DNA of 64,000 nucleotides from Leifsonia xyli (GCA_003243275.1 QFQR01000005.1:124001-188000); one strand, 5' to 3'. Counted from the first letter of the stretch, positions 16,950-25,131 are shown. Notes: generated by a model from the sequence alone, not told the origin. Program-made: numbers and translations.

Positions 16950-17783
16950 TCAAGGCAGAAACTGAGTTGCGAACACCTCGACCAGTTCGGCCGTGGTCAG
17001 CGCTGCAATGACAGCTGGTCGCTTATCCCGCACGCCCCGGCCGCCGATCGGACACACGATGCGGGCGATCTGGCTTTCGGGAATGTCGATCGCCCTAAAG
17101 GCGCTTTTGAAGGTCGCAAGCTTGGTTTTCGATCCGATCAGCCCGAGATAGGCGAACCGGCCGTCCTCAAGCAGGGTGGCGCAGATCCTGCTGTCGAGCG
17201 AGTGACTATGAGTCAGGACGACATGCGCCGCGCCACCCGGCGCCGCCTCGGCGACGCGCGTGGGTGATCCGGAGAGCCGTTCCACGTCCGCTCCGGTCAC
17301 CAGGGCAAGCTCATCCTCGCGATCATCGCTGATCTGCACGCGGAACGGCAGGGGCGCCAGAGCCGATGCGAGGGCCCGTCCGACATGCCCTGCGCCATAG
17401 ATTATGACGAGCGGGGCGGTGGTCCTCTGGTCGGCTTCTTCCGCGATCAGGCGGGACAGGACCACGGTGTCCGCCCGTTCGATGCGGCTCTCGACATAGC
17501 CGCCGCAGCATTGACCGATGTCTGGACCAAGCGCGCGCTCGTGATGAGCCGAGGAAGCGCTTCCAGAAAGCATTTCGCGGGCGGTCGCTATGACCTCCCA
17601 CTCGAACGCGCCGCCTCCGATCGTGCCGATAACGTCCCGCGCCGATACAAGCATGCGCGCGCCCGCTTCGCGCGGCGTCGATCCTTTAACTTCCGAGACC
17701 GTGACCAGCGCCACCGCCTCGCGTCGCGCGAGGTAGTCCGTAAGGGTCGAGGACAGCCTCTCGCTCACGGCGTGCACGTCCAT
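16950..17783 (-). CDS. xdhC: Xanthine dehydrogenase accessory protein
   Basis: 277 residues. XdhC binds molybdenum cofactor and inserts its sulfurated form into XdhB. Seen: TVSEVKGSTPREAGARMLV near the N-terminus, IGGGAFEWEVI, a GQCCGGYVE motif with the conserved cysteines, a Rossmann VIIYGAGHVGRALA and the C-terminal CPIGGRGVRDKRPAVIAA. It is last in the operon ndmB-like / NdmC paralogue / reductase / acylphosphatase-like / xdhC. This ties demethylase expression to xanthine dehydrogenase maturation. Confidence 0.95.
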   Translation of the reverse strand: MDVHAVSERLSSTLTDYLARREAVALVTVSEVKGSTPREAGARMLVSARDVIGTIGGGAFEWEVIATAREMLSGSASSAHHERALGPDIGQCCGGYVESRIERADTVVLSRLIAEEADQRTTAPLVIIYGAGHVGRALASALAPLPFRVQISDDREDELALVTGADVERLSGSPTRVAEAAPGGAAHVVLTHSHSLDSRICATLLEDGRFAYLGLIGSKTKLATFKSAFRAIDIPESQIARIVCPIGGRGVRDKRPAVIAALTTAELVEVFATQFLP

Positions 17784-17852
17784 GCAGCGCGACGAGCGGA
17801 GGGGGGTGATCCCGGACGCGCGTCGCCGCTCTCGGGAAGCATCGACAGAGCC

Positions 17853-18152
17853 TCACGAGGGGCCGAGCGCGGCGTTCCCGGGGGATGGCGCCAGATAGAC
17901 CCGTTCGACGTTGATGCTTCGGACGATCGCGCGCGCCGGTCCGAGCGAGCAGGCGACAGCCAGCATGTCGAGCAGAGCCCGCGGCCCGTAAACGGTAATG
18001 GTGAGCGTATCGCGAGCCGTAAGTTCGCAATCGCCTTCAAGGCTGAGGCGCCGGGCGTAGAACGAGACGAACTCCCGAAACGATGCGTAGTCGAAGGTGC
18101 CTTTGATCCGGATCTCCGCCTTGTCGAACGTGGAGTCGTCATCGGCGCTCAT
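17853..18152 (-). CDS. Degenerate acylphosphatase-like small protein
   Basis: 99 residues with the acylphosphatase pattern: IRIKGTFDYASFREFVSFYA, then SLEGDCELTARDTLTITVYG and a final LGPARAIVRSINVERVYL. In active acylphosphatases the loop is G-x-V-Q-G-V-G-F-R with a later catalytic Asn. Here the loop keeps only the Arg (FREF), and the Asn position reads Glu-Leu, so hydrolytic activity is doubtful. Its ATG overlaps the TGA of the reductase gene (ATGA), which argues that it is a real, co-translated partner of the reductase or oxygenases. Role unknown. Confidence 0.75.
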   Translation of the reverse strand: MSADDDSTFDKAEIRIKGTFDYASFREFVSFYARRLSLEGDCELTARDTLTITVYGPRALLDMLAVACSLGPARAIVRSINVERVYLAPSPGNAALGPS

Positions 18153-19108
18153 ACGTCGAGCACCAAGCGCTTGCCCTTGCACCGGGAGATGCAGGGCATG
18201 ATGACCTTGCCGGACTTTTTCTCGGCCGGGTTCAGATACACGTCGCGATGGTCGGGCTCGCCTTCCAGAACCGTCGTAAGGCAGGTCCCGCAGACGCCTT
18301 GCTCGCAAGACGTCATGATCTCGATGCCTTCGGCCAGCAGAGCCTCGGTGATCGGCTGGCCCGGGGCGACGACGACCGCCTTGTCCGACTGTTTCGCATA
18401 GACCTCGAATGCGACGTCGCCAGAGGCGTCGGCGATCGGCTCGACAGTGAAGTATTCGAGATGGACCTGTTCCGAGGGCCAGCCCTTGGCCTCGGCGGTT
18501 GTGACGATGAGGTTCATGAAAGGCTGCGGCCCACATGTGTAGACATGGGCGTTGCCAGCTCCGGCTCCTGAGAGCAGTTGCGCGATTGTCTCATCGCGCT
18601 GCTCGCCGCTCAGGCCAGTATGGATTGTCGCCGTCACCGCGTCGCCGAGCAGCTTTTTGAAAGGCGTGTGATCGGCGCTGCGCGTGAACAGGTGCAGATG
18701 ATGCGGGCGTCCCCAGGCGGCCAGATGTCGGGCCATCGAAAGCAGGGGCGTGATGCCGATGCCGCCCGCGATGAGGATGCTTTCGCCGTCGGTTTCAGAC
18801 AGCGGGAAGTTGTTCTTTGGGTCGCCGATGGTGATCGTGTCGCCTTCCGACAAGCCATGCATGCCCGAAGAGCCGCCGCGCGACTCCAGTTCGCGCTTCA
18901 CTCCGATGAAGTAGCGATCGCGTTCTTCCGGACCGTTCCAGAGTGAATACTGCCGAACCAGCTTCTCACCGACGTGAACGTCGATGTGGGAGCCCGGTTC
19001 GAGAGGAGGCAGCGCGTGACCGTTGCACGGGCGCAGGTCGAAGCACTTGATCTCGCTGGTCTCGTTCCAGACTTTCGCAATGGTGACCTGAAGCGTCATA
19101 GTTCTCAC
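18149..19108 (-). CDS. Oxygenase reductase (FMN, NAD, C-terminal plant-type 2Fe-2S); core part of NdmD
   Basis: 319 residues of the phthalate dioxygenase reductase family: a flavin domain with RQYSLWNGPEERDRYFIGVK, a nucleotide-binding ILIAGGIGITPLLSMARHL, and C-terminal CEQGVCGTCLTTVLEG plus a distant MPC as the 2Fe-2S ligands. It moves electrons from NAD(P)H to Rieske oxygenases. Pseudomonas NdmD is about 270 residues longer because of an N-terminal Rieske domain; that domain is absent here and appears to be a separate gene (26727-27491). It is the only oxygenase reductase in the window, so it probably serves all the Rieske oxygenases. Confidence 0.9.
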   Translation of the reverse strand: MRTMTLQVTIAKVWNETSEIKCFDLRPCNGHALPPLEPGSHIDVHVGEKLVRQYSLWNGPEERDRYFIGVKRELESRGGSSGMHGLSEGDTITIGDPKNNFPLSETDGESILIAGGIGITPLLSMARHLAAWGRPHHLHLFTRSADHTPFKKLLGDAVTATIHTGLSGEQRDETIAQLLSGAGAGNAHVYTCGPQPFMNLIVTTAEAKGWPSEQVHLEYFTVEPIADASGDVAFEVYAKQSDKAVVVAPGQPITEALLAEGIEIMTSCEQGVCGTCLTTVLEGEPDHRDVYLNPAEKKSGKVIMPCISRCKGKRLVLDV

Positions 19109-19227
19109 TCCGAAGGCGGACGGCCCGATAACTCAAGACGATCAACACAGATCCAGATGCGACGGCGATCATTGCTCACCGGTACGCCGGGCCATCCTGG
19201 CGTTCGATCGATCGGATCAGCATGCGT

Positions 19228-19246
19228 GCGGCGCTCTAGGCGCCGC
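19228..19246 (-). other. Intercistronic hairpin before the reductase gene
   Basis: GCGGCGC and GCGCCGC pair perfectly around a TCTAG loop, 10 bases after the stop of the NdmC-like paralogue, without a T-run. It may trim or protect mRNA so that the oxygenase and reductase parts of the operon are expressed at different levels. Confidence 0.35.
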
Positions 19247-19255
19247 TCAGTCCAT

Positions 19256-20032
19256 TTAGGCGTCGACGCCGTAGCGAAGGGCTTTCTGCGAAAGCCAATC
19301 GCCGTAGGGCGTCTGAAGCACTGGCGCCCGGTCCGAGTTCTCAAGCGTCGTCTTGAGCGCGGTCATGGCGGTCGCGACGTGATGCGCCAAGCCTGCAAAA
19401 TGATCCGACGCCGGATCGACCACAGCCACGAGCGCGTGCGCGATGACCGTGTGAGCGTCGACCGGTTGTCCGTAGACGCCAAAGAAGTCGAAACGCTTCA
19501 CGGCATTCGTCGAGAACGTCGGTTGATCCATGGACAGCAGAGCCGAAAACGGATGCGTTGTCGTCCATCGAAATGCGCCGTTAGCGTCGAGCGGGACGAC
19601 ATGGCCGCCATAACCGTCGCGACAGAAGGCGCCGTTGTCGTTCAGGCTGTCCGTCCGGGAAGCGCTGGTTTTCAGGTCGCTGACTAGGAAGCCGTCGCCG
19701 GCCGTGTCCATGACGGTTGCGATCAGGCGAAGGCCCGAGCATGCGATTACGGGCGTCGAAACATTCAGCGTCTGGCGATCGACCTCATAATACTCGATGA
19801 GCGGTTCGGGAGCCCGGTTCGGTCGGCCGAGCGTTGTCCAGACAAGGCCTAGACGTTCAGTGACCGGCAGCGCCTCACCGTTCATCGACGCGGAAATCCA
19901 AGTGCGATGAACGGTGAGCTCGAGCGTGCGCCCCAACAAGGTTGTCGTCAGGCGGTTATGTCGACGGATATCGACAGGTGAGCCGATGGGATACCAAGCA
20001 TCCCATACGGCTCGGTCTTCACGCGCGTCCAA
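19256..20032 (-). CDS. NdmC-like oxygenase homologue that has lost its iron site
   Basis: 258 residues, aligning along its length with the NdmC-like protein at 25789-26646 (LGLVWTTLGRPNR..., ACSGLRLIATVMDTAGDGF). There is no Rieske Cys-His motif. Where NdmC has D-x2-H-x4-H (LDMAHFPFVH), this protein reads MDTAGDGFLV, so both His ligands are gone (Gly112, Val117), and the C-terminal Asp block is missing too. It cannot bind the mononuclear iron by known means. The frame is open and the gene lies 14 bases after ndmB-like. The start is TTG with GGGAG upstream; longer ATG starts would lie inside ndmB-like. A structural or regulatory subunit is inferred. Confidence 0.75.
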   Translation of the reverse strand: MDAREDRAVWDAWYPIGSPVDIRRHNRLTTTLLGRTLELTVHRTWISASMNGEALPVTERLGLVWTTLGRPNRAPEPLIEYYEVDRQTLNVSTPVIACSGLRLIATVMDTAGDGFLVSDLKTSASRTDSLNDNGAFCRDGYGGHVVPLDANGAFRWTTTHPFSALLSMDQPTFSTNAVKRFDFFGVYGQPVDAHTVIAHALVAVVDPASDHFAGLAHHVATAMTALKTTLENSDRAPVLQTPYGDWLSQKALRYGVDA

Positions 20033-20046
20033 CGGGGTGCTCCCGC

Positions 20047-21108
20047 CTACTCGCTCTCGATGAGATTGGTGTAGAGCGCCTTCTTGAAGGCCTCCTGACC
20101 GTCCTGCGCGCCCATCGCGAGTTCGCGGAGCCACTTTCGATACTGGTTGGACACCTTGTCGGTGGGCAGCGAGACCTCTTCGAGCGACAGGTCGCCCGGC
20201 TGCGTCTCAATCACGGGCTGATCCTCGGCAAGGACAACCTTCTGGAAGTCCAGAGGCACCGAGTCCGGCATGTCCGGGTCCGTGTGGGCGATGATCATGA
20301 AGTTTCGGCAGGTCTCGCCATCGATCGGGCTCGATGTGGTCCAGAGCAGGAACGGCTGATCGTTCCTGTAAAGGCGGATGTCGAGATTGATGGTGAAGGG
20401 CATCGCCGCACGATAGTCCCAGGAGCCGAGCGGGCTATCGGGAGGCAGGATGTCCACCATGTCCTTGCCTGGCTCCATGTAGAACCTGAGCTCGCCGTCG
20501 ACGCGATCCATCGGAACGATGGCGGGCTCGGAATAGGCCGGATCGTAAAGGGTGCCCGGATGGACGTAGGCGAAATGAGAGAAGTCCGTGAAGTTTTCCC
20601 AACGCCTCTCGGCTGAGCTGTCCCAATTGTAGGGCTTGGCGATGATGACCTTCTTGTATTCGGGATTGTCCCATGCGCCGCAATACGGAATCTGCGTCGC
20701 GTTCCAGGTCGAATCCAGCCGAACCCACACAAGTCCGTACCTGACCTCGCATTCGTAATTGGGAGTGAAAGCCTTCTTCGGGATGGGGTCATTCGGCGCC
20801 GCGGGGATCTTTCCGCAACGGCCATCGGCGTTGTACTGCCAGCCGTGATAGGGGCACTGAAGACGCTCGTCGACGATCTTGCCGGCGGAAAGCTTGGCGA
20901 AGCGGTGGGCGCAGCGGTCGCGCATCGCCACGACCTTCCCTTCCAGCTCGACGATGACGACCCCTTCGCCGAGAAGCCGAGCGCCAAGCGGACCCCGGCC
21001 GTCCGGGCCGGCCGCCTTGAGTTCATCCATGGTGCAAACGGGGTGCCAGAAATGGCGAAGATAGGTGCGATCCTCGACCAGCGAGCGGGGCTGAACAACC
21101 ATGTTCAT
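20047..21108 (-). CDS. ndmB: Rieske non-haem iron oxygenase, NdmB-like methylxanthine N-demethylase
   Basis: 353 residues. Rieske ligands Cys66, His68, Cys85, His88 (CAHRFAKLS, CPYHGW); mononuclear iron ligands Asp175, His178, His183 in NFTDFSHFAYVHPGTLYDP. The blocks LLWTTSSPIDGETCRNFMII and EDQPVIE match what I recall of P. putida NdmB (N3-demethylase, theobromine to 7-methylxanthine) better than NdmA. Known NdmA and NdmB are 351-355 residues. The ATG has AGGAGG 8 bases upstream; longer frames lack this. It heads the operon with the dead NdmC paralogue, reductase, acylphosphatase-like gene and xdhC. Position specificity is inferred. Confidence 0.82.
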   Translation of the reverse strand: MNMVVQPRSLVEDRTYLRHFWHPVCTMDELKAAGPDGRGPLGARLLGEGVVIVELEGKVVAMRDRCAHRFAKLSAGKIVDERLQCPYHGWQYNADGRCGKIPAAPNDPIPKKAFTPNYECEVRYGLVWVRLDSTWNATQIPYCGAWDNPEYKKVIIAKPYNWDSSAERRWENFTDFSHFAYVHPGTLYDPAYSEPAIVPMDRVDGELRFYMEPGKDMVDILPPDSPLGSWDYRAAMPFTINLDIRLYRNDQPFLLWTTSSPIDGETCRNFMIIAHTDPDMPDSVPLDFQKVVLAEDQPVIETQPGDLSLEEVSLPTDKVSNQYRKWLRELAMGAQDGQEAFKKALYTNLIESE

Positions 21109-21435
21109 GTCGGTGTCCTCCTGAATGTGTTGTATTTTTTTCTTGTTATAAAAAGGACGCGAGCGGTCGAAAAGTGACTCAAAAAGAGATGCGTCGTTCA
21201 GAATGCGGAACGGAGAACCGTAGAAGAAGAGCACATAGACGCAATGCGGCGGCGAGCTTTGGGCCACTAAGACCCATTGCGGGCGCATGTCCGGCATTCC
21301 GCAGCTCGCGAACTCGCGCGCTTACGCAGTAGCGCCTACAAGAATCGATGGTATTGGGGCAGGAATACGGGCGCACGACTGTCAGGCGAAACACAGGGAC
21401 GCTTCGTCGGAGGTCGTCAGGTGCATTGGCTGCGA
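21109..21435 (-). promoter_or_regulatory. ndmB-like promoter region, no gene
   Basis: 327 bases upstream of the ndmB-like gene. No reading frame of merit was found. On the minus strand, an A/T-rich stretch (CTTTTTATAACAAG, about 21141-21154) lies some 35-45 bases before the start codon and is a candidate -10 area in otherwise GC-rich DNA. Confidence 0.35.
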
Positions 21436-21975
21436 CTAGCCAGTGGCTCGCGCAAGTATTGCCGGCAGAGAAGACTGGGATCTCCACCAGCCTGAAAGGG
21501 CGTCACGGCTTGGCGTGAGAAATGTCGACAGGTCGCCCGCGTAGGCGGCCCACTCGTTGGAAAACTTGGGCGCCACGGATGTTAAGATCGGCACGTTGCA
21601 TTCGACGGCGGCCGCAAAGGCGTCGATCAGGCCGGAGCGGCGTGCTTCTAGCTTGCCAAATTTCGCCAGCACGACCAGGTCGCAGCCCCCACGGATCGCG
21701 GCGATAGCGTCTGCGCAAGCCTCGACGACGCCGGACGCGTCCAGTTTGCAGGCGATCGACCCAGACCCAAGCTCTTGCGCGAGCTTGTAGCGCCGGCCGC
21801 TGGAGAGGTCCTTAAGGAACCGATCGCCACAACCTGAACTGTCGGCGTCGACAATCGTTTCGACGCAGCCAGCGACACGAAACCCGTCGTGCCGGCGCGC
21901 CGCGACGAACTCTGCAAGACGTGACTGCACGACGAAGCTTGCGGCGCCCTGAAGGGCAGCGATTGGGGTGCTCAT
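21436..21975 (-). CDS. DUF2478-type NTPase-like protein, probably molybdenum-related
   Basis: 179 residues. It resembles the DUF2478 family often found with molybdate transport or molybdoenzyme genes: DRFLKDLSSGRRYKLAQELG, GCDLVVLAKFGKLEA with the typical LVVNKFGK-like strand, GLIDAFAAAVECNVPILTSV, and a C-terminal AAYAGDLSTFL. The usual N-terminal P-loop is not recognisable. It abuts the preceding small membrane protein gene (stop and start adjacent). A role in molybdenum supply for xanthine dehydrogenase is inferred from family and location. Confidence 0.7.
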   Translation of the reverse strand: MSTPIAALQGAASFVVQSRLAEFVAARRHDGFRVAGCVETIVDADSSGCGDRFLKDLSSGRRYKLAQELGSGSIACKLDASGVVEACADAIAAIRGGCDLVVLAKFGKLEARRSGLIDAFAAAVECNVPILTSVAPKFSNEWAAYAGDLSTFLTPSRDALSGWWRSQSSLPAILARATG

Positions 21976-22362
21976 TCACAAGCCCTCGATAGGAGGTGAA
22001 GACCCGGCGCCTGGTCTGGGAGCGGCGACGTGAAGCTCCATACGGAACAGGGGTTGAAAACTGCATCGGACGATGATCCGCCCGTCTGCGACGACAATCG
22101 CCGACATACGCTGCCCCGGCGCCTGCGGTGGCAATGTCAGAAGCGCTCCGCCTTCAAACGAGAGATAGAGACTGTGAGCGTCGCCAGTCGAATTGGCAAA
22201 GACGATGTTGTCGCCGGTCGCCGCGGTCAGATGGACCGGAGCCGTGCTGTCAGGCGTCATCTGTATTAGATGAGCTCGTGTTCGGCGCGCACTGCTAAGC
22301 GCTGTCAGAACGAAAAGCAGGATCGTTAGACAAACGATGACCACGCCGACGATGACAATCAT
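21976..22362 (-). CDS. Small membrane-anchored protein of unknown function
   Basis: 128 residues: an N-terminal hydrophobic anchor (MIVIVGVVIVCLTILLFVL), then a ~100-residue, mostly beta-strand domain (HLTAATGDNIVFANSTGD, GGALLTLPPQAPGQRMSAI, IIVRCSFQPLFRMELHV) that would face the periplasm. The domain looks cupredoxin-like in strand order but has no His/Cys/Met copper set that I can see. AGGATC precedes the ATG. It is directly followed by the DUF2478 gene, so the two are co-translated. I do not recognise the family. Confidence 0.6.
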   Translation of the reverse strand: MIVIVGVVIVCLTILLFVLTALSSARRTRAHLIQMTPDSTAPVHLTAATGDNIVFANSTGDAHSLYLSFEGGALLTLPPQAPGQRMSAIVVADGRIIVRCSFQPLFRMELHVAAPRPGAGSSPPIEGL

Positions 22363-22721
22363 GGATGATCCTAAAGCCCGCCAAGACACAGCGCGGTGTC
22401 GAAGGTCGATAGCCCTGAGCCGGCCGACGGACGCCGACGCAATCGCGCGGGTCCCCGCCACGTCGAGTGCCGAGGACGACTGGCGCGTCGTATCGGGATG
22501 TCAGGCTGTCCTGCTCTAGACCTCGACGGCGAATGCGTGAGCGGAGTGAAACGGCAGCGCTTCGGCGTCGCCATACTCTTCGCGGCGCGATCGCGGGTGC
22601 GATGGTCACGCAGCGTAAGAACGCGGTCCCGGGAAGGGAAGGCGGCGAACTTGGAGGGGGCGTTCAGAGAAATGAACGAAAGAGGGCTGGTGGTCAGTAA
22701 AGCTGGTCGCTCGTCGGAGGG
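22363..22721. other. Gap without a recognisable gene
   Basis: About 360 bases between two small minus-strand genes. Several short frames exist on both strands, but all have the compositional look of random frames in high-GC DNA. It probably contains a promoter for the membrane-protein/DUF2478 pair. Confidence 0.3.
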
Positions 22722-22877
22722 TCAGGCCGGGCCGAAGGCATAGGTCAGCCAGTAGACCCACACGCCAAGGGCCGCTGTTCCGCCGCCCAGCCACAGCGCA
22801 ACCTCTTGGGCCAGCTTCGCAGGCGTCCTGTCGGCGCGGCGAACTGGCGGCGCAGGGACCTGGCCGAATTCAACCAC
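22722..22877 (-). CDS. 51-residue single-pass membrane protein
   Basis: A GTG-initiated frame overlapping the last 8 bases of the irr gene. The product has a basic/proline N-terminus (VPAPPVRRADRTPAKLAQEV) and one clear transmembrane helix (LWLGGGTAALGVWVYWLTYA), ending FGPA. It is too short for homology, but its overlap with the upstream gene and its compact charged-then-hydrophobic layout speak for a real co-translated microprotein. Confidence 0.5.
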   Translation of the reverse strand: MVEFGQVPAPPVRRADRTPAKLAQEVALWLGGGTAALGVWVYWLTYAFGPA

Positions 22878-23358
22878 GTCGACGAGGCCTCAATCGGACC
22901 GTCGCCTCGACGCCGGCGATTTCCATCCCGGGAGGAGGGGGCGGGAGCGCTCCCAGCGAAAGTGAGCCGGCCGGTATGTCCTTAAGCTCTCCGTCCTGCT
23001 CGCAATAGAAATGGTGGTGGTCGGAGGTGTTGGTGTCGAACCAGAGCTTCGTGCCATCCAGGACGACCGCGCGGAGAAGGCCAGCGTCCCTGAACTGGTG
23101 AAGTGTGTTGTAGATCGTCGCCATCGAGACGTGCAGCCGAAGAAGCGACGCTTCATAGCCGATGAGATCTGCGCAGACGTGTCGATCGCCTTTTCCGAAA
23201 ATCAGATTGGCGAGGCCGATCCGTTGCCTTGTGGGGCGCAACCCTGCTTCTCGCAGCGTCGTGGCGTGATGCCGTGCAACGCATGACGTCGGGCGGAGCG
23301 CGCACTCGTCCTGCGGCGCGGTCCCGGACGTAATGAGGGGGCGTCGAGTGTCGGACAT
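22870..23358 (-). CDS. irr: Iron response regulator Irr, Fur family
   Basis: 162 residues. The Fur winged helix is seen as LREAGLRPTRQRIGLANLIFGKGDRHV and VSMATIYNTLHQFRDAGLLR. It is followed by the Irr hallmark SDHHHFYCE with the histidine trio (about 114-116), where Fur proteins have a metal-binding H-H-D set. Irr in Rhizobiales represses or activates iron genes according to haem status. The N-terminal haem regulatory motif (GCP) of Bradyrhizobium Irr is not present; there are two Cys (19 and 26) nearby. Its presence among iron-rich Rieske and Fe-S enzyme genes may link their expression to iron. Confidence 0.85.
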   Translation of the reverse strand: MSDTRRPLITSGTAPQDECALRPTSCVARHHATTLREAGLRPTRQRIGLANLIFGKGDRHVCADLIGYEASLLRLHVSMATIYNTLHQFRDAGLLRAVVLDGTKLWFDTNTSDHHHFYCEQDGELKDIPAGSLSLGALPPPPPGMEIAGVEATVRLRPRRRG

Positions 23359-23385
23359 CGGCTTTCGTTTCGATCGAGGATAAGG

Positions 23386-23417
23386 GCGCGCCCGGCCGAC
23401 GCGACGGCCGGGCGCGC
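23386..23417 (-). terminator. Perfect 13-base-pair hairpin between the VOC gene and irr
   Basis: GCGCGCCCGGCCG pairs without mismatch with CGGCCGGGCGCGC around the loop ACGCGA. It begins 10 bases past the VOC stop on the minus strand. There is no T-run, but stability is very high, so it should stop or strongly reduce read-through into irr. Confidence 0.6.
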
Positions 23418-23427
23418 GAATGTTGGA

Positions 23428-23823
23428 TCAGCCCTGCTCGCGGCCCGAGAAGCTGAGCCGGAAGGCGTTCCCATCGGGATCGCGGAGCACGGACTGGAAC
23501 CAGCCGTAGTAGGTCTCGAAGGGAGCCTTCACGAGCGATCCGCCGAGCTTCTGGGCTTTTTCGGTTAGCGCGCGAAGCTCCTTCGGAGACGGCACGTTGA
23601 AGGTCAGCAGATTGCGTTCGCCGGAGCCCTGCTGCTTGGTGAGATTGAGCAGGTCGTAGGCGCCTTCGGCGCTGATGCCGAGCGATGCGGTGCCAGCCTT
23701 GTAGCCACGAAAGAGATCGGTACGGCTCTCAACGATCTCTTCGAGCTCGAGGAGGGTGCTGTAGAACTTTCCCAGTCGATCGATGTCCGAAGAGATGATG
23801 TTCACATAAGAGATTTCGATCAT
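23428..23823 (-). CDS. VOC (glyoxalase/dioxygenase superfamily) protein
   Basis: 131 residues with the VOC pattern of two beta-alpha-beta-beta-beta units: MIEISYVNIISSDIDRLGKFYSTLLEL at the start and WFQSVLRDPDGNAFRLSFSG at the end. Metal ligands typical for the fold cannot be assigned fully (Glu8, Gln near 111 and a C-terminal position are candidates). The ATG chosen gives the standard N-terminus; upstream residues do not fit. Substrate unknown. Neighbours suggest a role connected with purine or one-carbon by-products, without proof. Confidence 0.75.
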   Translation of the reverse strand: MIEISYVNIISSDIDRLGKFYSTLLELEEIVESRTDLFRGYKAGTASLGISAEGAYDLLNLTKQQGSGERNLLTFNVPSPKELRALTEKAQKLGGSLVKAPFETYYGWFQSVLRDPDGNAFRLSFSGREQG

Positions 23824-24034
23824 GATTTGGATCTCGTGTGTACATGGCCATTCACACCGGGCGCACGATGAGGTGCGCGTGTGGGACGCGAAGGCCGAGC
23901 TTTGAGTAGGCCCCGCCAAAGCTCCAACGGATAGATCGCAGAGCCGCACGGGGCGTTCAGGAAAGCGAACGCTTCAGGGCGCCGTTTGAGCGCGCGCATC
24001 GACGTTTGCGAGGCGCGCGCCCAAGTCGCGTCAT

Positions 24035-24874
24035 TCAAAAACGGACGACAGCCAAACCCTGGAAGCGGCTTTCGTCGGCTTTGGTGCCGAGCTTGTTGCG
24101 CCAGTAGTGATATTCGGTGCCGAGATAGAAACGGCCCTTCTCACCCCAGATCGCGTTGCCTGCGTCCCAGCGGAGCTGAGGCTCGGCGAGGATCCAGTCG
24201 TGCAGTTTGGTGCCGTAAGTGTAGTTGCGCGAGCGTGGGGTGTATTCGGCGAAGCCTTCGAAGCTGAACAGCTGATTGCCGATCTCGAAGGGATATGCCC
24301 AAACGAGCGTCGCCTGCCAGCTGTTGTCGGTTTTGCCCGCCTTTCCGAAGCGGCCCGAGCTGTCATCGATGTAGGCGGTGAAGAGCGTGCGGAAGGCCAA
24401 AAAGCCCGGAACATTCCAGTCGACATAGGCGCCAGGCACGTAGGCGCGGAAGTGAGACTCGACGCCAGCGTTAACGCCGGCCGTCAGGCCGATGTCCCTT
24501 ACGGGGCCGCCGTAGGTCAGGCCGAGGATCTTTGCCGAGCTGAAATAGGCGTAGAACTCACCATACGCATCCCGATCCTGGTAGCCATCTTTCCCGCCGT
24601 CGTTCTCGAAGTCGATGAAGAAGTAGAGATCGCCGAGCGGGTTGGTGCTGAAATGCTGGATGGTGACGATAGGCGTCCAGGAGTTCGTTCCGGTGAACGG
24701 GTTCTTCAACCGACCCATCAGGAACTGAGCTTCGGTGACGCTGAAATAGGGGCTCGCTGCGACAGCTGGAACCGGCTCCGCCAGGTCAGCGGCCTCCGCA
24801 CGATGATTGACGCTGAGTCCCAGCAGGGTCGCCGAAAAAGCCAGTGCGGCGCCAGCAAGTCTAGAAAGTCTCAT
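24035..24874 (-). CDS. Tsx-like outer-membrane channel (nucleoside-specific porin type)
   Basis: 279 residues. A signal peptide (RLSRLAGAALAFSATLLGLS, cleavage near AEA) is followed by a beta-barrel with many aromatic strand ends: TIQHFSTNPLGDLYFFIDFE, EFYAYFSS, TEYHYWRNK, final residue Phe. The DLYFFIDF and WDWN-like strands resemble Tsx/OmpK proteins, which pass nucleosides and related purines. GGGGGA lies 7 bases before the ATG. In this island it is a likely outer-membrane route for methylxanthines or nucleosides. Confidence 0.75.
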   Translation of the reverse strand: MRLSRLAGAALAFSATLLGLSVNHRAEAADLAEPVPAVAASPYFSVTEAQFLMGRLKNPFTGTNSWTPIVTIQHFSTNPLGDLYFFIDFENDGGKDGYQDRDAYGEFYAYFSSAKILGLTYGGPVRDIGLTAGVNAGVESHFRAYVPGAYVDWNVPGFLAFRTLFTAYIDDSSGRFGKAGKTDNSWQATLVWAYPFEIGNQLFSFEGFAEYTPRSRNYTYGTKLHDWILAEPQLRWDAGNAIWGEKGRFYLGTEYHYWRNKLGTKADESRFQGLAVVRF

Positions 24875-25107
24875 GATCATTTCCCCCGAAGCCGCTGCCG
24901 ATGGGCAGCTTTGCTGAGTCCGAAATGCGATCATTGCTGTTATGGATCGGTCGATCGCAGACCTTAGAAAAGACGCAACACAGGGGCCCGCGTTGGCAGA
25001 CAGCCGACGACGTGGTTCCAGTTCTTGCGGTATGCGCTGGTTACTTAATCTGACTTGCGCGCGTGTCCGGCACGCAGGTCAGAAGCCCGTAACCGAGGCG
25101 TCGTACT

Positions 25108-25131
25108 ATCGCGCCGTTAGGCTGGCGCGAT
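25108..25131 (-). terminator. Hairpin after the ndmE-like gene
   Basis: ATCGCGCC and GGCGCGAT pair perfectly around an 8-base loop, 10 bases beyond the stop of the GST-like gene on the minus strand. There is no T-run. It probably marks the end of the Rieske/ndmC/ndmE transcript before the Tsx-like gene. Confidence 0.45.

Noticed and set aside
18153..18536. N-terminal extension of the acylphosphatase-like frame
   Set aside because: It lies inside the reductase gene in another frame; the ATGA overlap start is far more credible.
19256..20134. A longer start for the iron-less NdmC paralogue
   Set aside because: The extra residues come from within the ndmB-like gene and do not resemble NdmC; the TTG with GGGAG is preferred.
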